Source: Porticoccaceae bacterium (GTDB taxonomy: Bacteria > Pseudomonadota > Gammaproteobacteria > Pseudomonadales > Porticoccaceae). Taken from it: a stretch of DNA of 8,243 nt. The DNA lies in the NCBI GenBank assembly GCA_028822945.1, contig JAPKCN010000079.1, positions 1 to 8,243 on the forward strand. The letters run 5' to 3'. Shown here one piece after another: positions 6,156 through 8,243 of the stretch (position 1 is the first letter of the stretch; the number at the start of each line of letters is the position of its first letter). Position numbers and translations under genes: made by a program. The notes under the pieces are model-generated. The model had not been told where the DNA came from. It saw only the letters and a program-made list of their open reading frames with translations, and searched no databases.

Positions 6156-7494
6156 TAAAGCTCTGCGCCAAGATGAGTAAGATCAACAGTGGACAAAATA
6201 CCTTGACATAGGGCGGCCACAGCCGCCAAAAAATTCCTGCCTCGACCTCTGGGCAGCCCTTTTTGAGCTCGTCCAAAAGTGTATTTCGATTGATTAACCA
6301 GCCACAAAATACGCATAGCATCAGGCTTAATAGCGGTTGCGCCCAGACAGTTGAGATATCGACCACCAGACCAAACAACGCGTCGAAGTAGAGCGCGACA
6401 AATGCACTGGCGCTGGCAACTATGATGCCAACCATCCAACTAGCGCGCAATCGCGAGATACCGCGAGTTTCGACGGCCCAGGATACCGGCACTTCGAGCA
6501 TTGAGATCGACGAAGTCAGTGCAGCGATCGACATCAAAACAAAAAATGCGAGAGCGACCCAGGGTCCGGTGGCACCCATGCTGGCAAACAGCGACGGCAA
6601 AACTCTGAAGATCAGATCTGGACCAGCGATTAAGCTGCCGCTGTCGGCATAGATTTCGACCCCCAGTTGCTGTGCAACAAACAGCGCTGGCAATACTAAC
6701 ATACCGGCTAATACGGCTACGCCGGTGTCGGCAAGTGTCACCAGTGCCCCAGCCACCGGCAGATTTTCGTCGGCGCGCAGATAAGAGCCGTAGATAAGCA
6801 TGGTGCCAACTCCCAGCGACATCGAGAAAAATGCCTGGCCCATCGCGTTTACTACAAGCTCTGGATTGGCTAATTGGCTAAAGTTGGGTATTAAAAATAG
6901 GCGCAATCCTTGCATCGCGCCGTCTTGCATAAGCACGTAGATGATAAGCCCAATTAGGAGAGCGAGCAGTGACGGCATCAGGCGACGTGACCACTTTTCG
7001 ATACCCTGTTCCACACCGGCGCTAATCACCCACAGAGTAAAGCCGACAAATATTGTGGCAAAAAGTACATTGCGCATCAGACTAAAACCGACTAACCAGT
7101 CGGCGAGGCCATTAAAGGCGAGCATGCGCGCTACAGTCGCGAGCATATGAGCGATCATCCAACCGGCGACAATACTGTAAAAGCATAGGATCATGCTGGC
7201 GGTGACTACGCCTATTAAACCGGTGGTGCGCCCAAGTTTGGCACTGCCGACTGCGGGTGCCATAGATTGCAGTGCCGAGGCCATATTGGAGCGGTTGTGG
7301 CGGCCAATAATCAACTCTGCCATGAGCGCTGGATAGGCCAGTGCAAAAGCCAGTATCAGATACATTAGCAAAAATGCACCACCGCCGTTTTCAGCGGCGT
7401 TGGTAGGAAAACCCCAGATGTTGCCAAGACCTACGGCAGATCCAGAAGCGGCCAGAATAAAGGCCAGACGAGATGAAAATTGACCGCGCTGCAT
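6145..7494 (-). CDS. Sodium-dependent transporter, neurotransmitter:sodium symporter family
   Basis: This 449-residue inner-membrane protein has the LeuT fold and would move amino acids or related solutes into the cell with sodium. The diagnostic first helix reads 'SGSAVGLGNIWGFPTNAAEN' (residues 17-36), followed by 'GGGAFLLMYL'. 'ALMAELIIGRH' (56-66) closes helix 2. The unwound helix 6 is 'QAFFSMSLGVGTMLIYGSYL' (220-239), matching LeuT's FFTLSLGFG region, and helix 8 is 'ALTSSISMLEVPVSW' (325-339). About 11 hydrophobic segments can be counted, fewer than the 12 of LeuT, and the protein is shorter than LeuT. The position of LeuT's gating Arg30 holds Gly28 (WGFP instead of WRFP). GGGGA (7502-7506, minus strand) lies seven bases before the ATG. 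The gene is convergent with the quinone oxidoreductase and has a long leader region upstream. The family is certain; the substrate is not. Confidence 0.94.
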   Translation of the reverse strand: MQRGQFSSRLAFILAASGSAVGLGNIWGFPTNAAENGGGAFLLMYLILAFALAYPALMAELIIGRHNRSNMASALQSMAPAVGSAKLGRTTGLIGVVTASMILCFYSIVAGWMIAHMLATVARMLAFNGLADWLVGFSLMRNVLFATIFVGFTLWVISAGVEQGIEKWSRRLMPSLLALLIGLIIYVLMQDGAMQGLRLFLIPNFSQLANPELVVNAMGQAFFSMSLGVGTMLIYGSYLRADENLPVAGALVTLADTGVAVLAGMLVLPALFVAQQLGVEIYADSGSLIAGPDLIFRVLPSLFASMGATGPWVALAFFVLMSIAALTSSISMLEVPVSWAVETRGISRLRASWMVGIIVASASAFVALYFDALFGLVVDISTVWAQPLLSLMLCVFCGWLINRNTLLDELKKGCPEVEAGIFWRLWPPYVKVFCPLLILLILAQSFIER

Positions 7495-7543
7495 GGGTGT
7501 TTCCCCGAATTTCTAGTCGTTATTGGTCACAGTGGTGATTCTG

Positions 7544-7563
7544 CGGTGCCGCGCTTGGCACCG
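7544..7563. repeat. Perfect 7-bp hairpin upstream of transporter gene
   Basis: CGGTGCC (7544-7550) pairs exactly with GGCACCG (7557-7563) around a six-base loop, about 50 bases upstream of the transporter start codon. If the transporter transcript begins further right, this would be a stable 5' untranslated stem-loop. Without a T run it is not an obvious attenuator. Confidence 0.5.
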
Positions 7564-7699
7564 GCCAGAGTGTAGGTGATTATGCGGCGAAATTCGACCC
7601 CGAAGCTGGCGCGTCATCGATTAAGGCGCGACTCCATTGGCACCTAGCTGTCGAGAGCAGTCTCATCGTACTAAGAGTTTATTGGGCGTGCCACTATTC

Positions 7700-7712
7700 T
7701 GTATTTGATACA
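7700..7712. promoter_or_regulatory. Odd-length palindrome TGTATTTGATACA
   Basis: TGTAT and ATACA are perfect complements around a three-base centre. The GT...AC layout resembles sites used by GntR-family regulators, but the match is generic. It lies about 205 bases upstream of the transporter start, so an operator role depends on a long leader. Confidence 0.25.
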
Positions 7713-7802
7713 CAGTGCATCGCATGTGGTTTAGGCTAAAGTGGCGACAGTTGTTGGCGCGCGCTAAGATTGACTAGAATAAACTGTATTGGTCTGTATA
7801 AC

Positions 7803-7871
7803 GGGGATATATGCCGGTATTGCCGGTATAACGCGTGAATTTACCTGCATTGGCGCGGGACTTGCCGGTAT
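7803..7871. repeat. CCGGTAT repeat cluster, left
   Basis: GGGGATA (7803-7809) precedes two tandem copies of TGCCGGTAT (7812-7820 and 7821-7829); a third copy stands at 7863-7871. All point the same way. The first 28 bases recur, slightly changed, at 7980-8006. They may be regulator sites or a simple tandem repeat. Confidence 0.6.
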
Positions 7872-7979
7872 GCTTTTTGCGCAACAGGCCTAAAAACGGA
7901 TGGTAGATGTGTTTTTGGTTGGGTTTAAGTCGGATTGAGCGACTGTAGGCAAGTTGTTGGCGATGGATGGATAGTCGCT

Positions 7980-8036
7980 GGGGATAAGACGGTATTTGCC
8001 GGTATAGCCGGTACGCCGCCGGTATAAAACCGGTAT
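7980..8036. repeat. CCGGTAT repeat cluster, right, helically phased
   Basis: GGGGATA (7980-7986) precedes five copies of the unit: ACGGTAT (7989), CCGGTAT (7999), CCGGTAC (8008), CCGGTAT (8019) and CCGGTAT (8030). Successive starts are 10, 9, 11 and 11 bases apart, about one helical turn, so all copies face the same side of the DNA. The array ends about 117 bases upstream of the tmRNA 5' end. Confidence 0.6.
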
Positions 8037-8114
8037 CCGTGGGTTAAGTGCCATAACCTGACCTATCGGCGCGTACAGAAACTAGTGTTTACAGGCACTC
8101 CCTCGGGCAAATGA

Positions 8115-8145
8115 TTGCGTGGTCGCCGAGTGGCTGTGTTAAACT
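8115..8145 (+). promoter_or_regulatory. Putative ssrA promoter
   Basis: TAAACT (8140-8145) is preceded by TG at 8137-8138, giving an extended -10 element that ends eight bases before the inferred tmRNA start at 8154. TTGCGT (8115-8120) is a weak -35 with a 19-base gap. Placement against a confidently located RNA 5' end is the main support. Confidence 0.5.
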
Positions 8146-8153
8146 TCAGTGAC

Positions 8154-8243
8154 GGGGGCGTTTTGGATTCGACGCCGGTTACAAAACTTGTGGTGCATGC
8201 CGAGATGGTGACCAATCTCGTTAATCCAAAGTCGCAAACTTAT
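8154..8243 (+). ncRNA. ssrA: tmRNA (transfer-messenger RNA), 5' part
   Basis: tmRNA acts as both alanyl-tRNA and short message to release stalled ribosomes and tag the unfinished protein; it works with SmpB. The 5' end GGGGGCGTTTTGGATTCGAC (8154-8173) is the conserved acceptor-stem and T-arm-facing region, followed by GCCGGT and 'GGTGCATGCCGAG' (8192-8204), a near-invariant tmRNA signature. CGAGAT/ATCTCG (8201-8206, 8215-8220) forms the expected stem, and GCAAACTTAT at the edge is where Pseudomonas-type tmRNAs lead into the tag-coding region. The tag reading frame, pseudoknots and 3' half lie beyond the window. SmpB is not encoded here. The exact 5' base is inferred by likeness to known tmRNAs; one base of uncertainty remains within the G run. 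Confidence 0.94.

Larger units (their letters stand above)
7495..8153. other. Long non-coding region between transporter and ssrA
   Basis: No credible gene or tRNA is visible in 659 bases. The left part serves as leader of the leftward transporter gene and holds a strong hairpin (7544-7563) and a palindrome (7700-7712). The right part holds two clusters of CCGGTAT repeats (7803-7830 and 7980-8036) plus one isolated copy (7865-7871), then the ssrA promoter. An unannotated small RNA cannot be excluded by eye. Confidence 0.6.

Noticed and set aside
7770..7802. Promoter TTGACT with TATAAC
   Set aside because: The boxes look good separately, but the 21-base gap is too long for a normal sigma-70 promoter.
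7803..8036. CRISPR array
   Set aside because: The units are only 7-9 bases with 2-4 base gaps, far shorter than CRISPR repeats and spacers, and no cas gene is present.
1..8243. Defence system, prophage or mobile island
   Set aside because: No integrase, transposase, toxin-antitoxin, nuclease or helicase gene is present; all recognisable genes are ordinary metabolic or transport types. tmRNA genes are common integration sites, but the window ends before the 3' end where that would show.

Overview
This looks like chromosomal DNA of a free-living, probably marine gammaproteobacterium. The best clue is the last 90 bases, the 5' end of tmRNA (ssrA), which reads much like Pseudomonas-type tmRNAs. 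A DUF6482-like protein, a short CysH-like protein and a bacterial sodium-coupled amino-acid transporter also fit that group. Genus is not resolvable from this window. I saw no insertion sequence, phage gene, CRISPR array, tRNA or rRNA.

Layout. Bases 39-344 (+) encode a small DUF6482-like protein. A 302-base spacer with a hairpin and an operator-like dyad leads to a glyoxalase-fold (VOC) protein at 647-1021 (+). Next is a PAPS-reductase-family protein at 1218-1838 (+). A 440-base AT-leaning non-coding stretch precedes a glycoside hydrolase family 3 gene (2279-4310, +). This gene is broken twice, by an in-frame TAA at 2450-2452 and a one-base frameshift near 3187. A cupin protein (4319-4795, -) converges on it with 8 bases between stop codons. 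An AT-rich 255-base region separates the cupin gene from a divergent NAD(P)H:quinone oxidoreductase (5051-6085, +). That gene converges on a LeuT-fold sodium-dependent transporter (6145-7494, -). A 659-base non-coding region with phased CCGGTAT repeats leads into ssrA (8154 to the window edge, +).

How the parts relate. The genes look mostly monocistronic: spacers are long, most starts have their own Shine-Dalgarno sequence, and two gene pairs converge. No shared pathway is evident. The recognisable roles are small-molecule redox chemistry (quinone oxidoreductase, VOC, CysH-like), nutrient handling (GH3 remnant, transporter) and ribosome rescue (tmRNA).

I found no convincing undescribed multi-gene system. 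The points most worth a second look are the helically phased CCGGTAT array upstream of ssrA, the doubly disrupted but otherwise well-preserved GH3 gene, and several inverted repeats in the spacers that could be operators.
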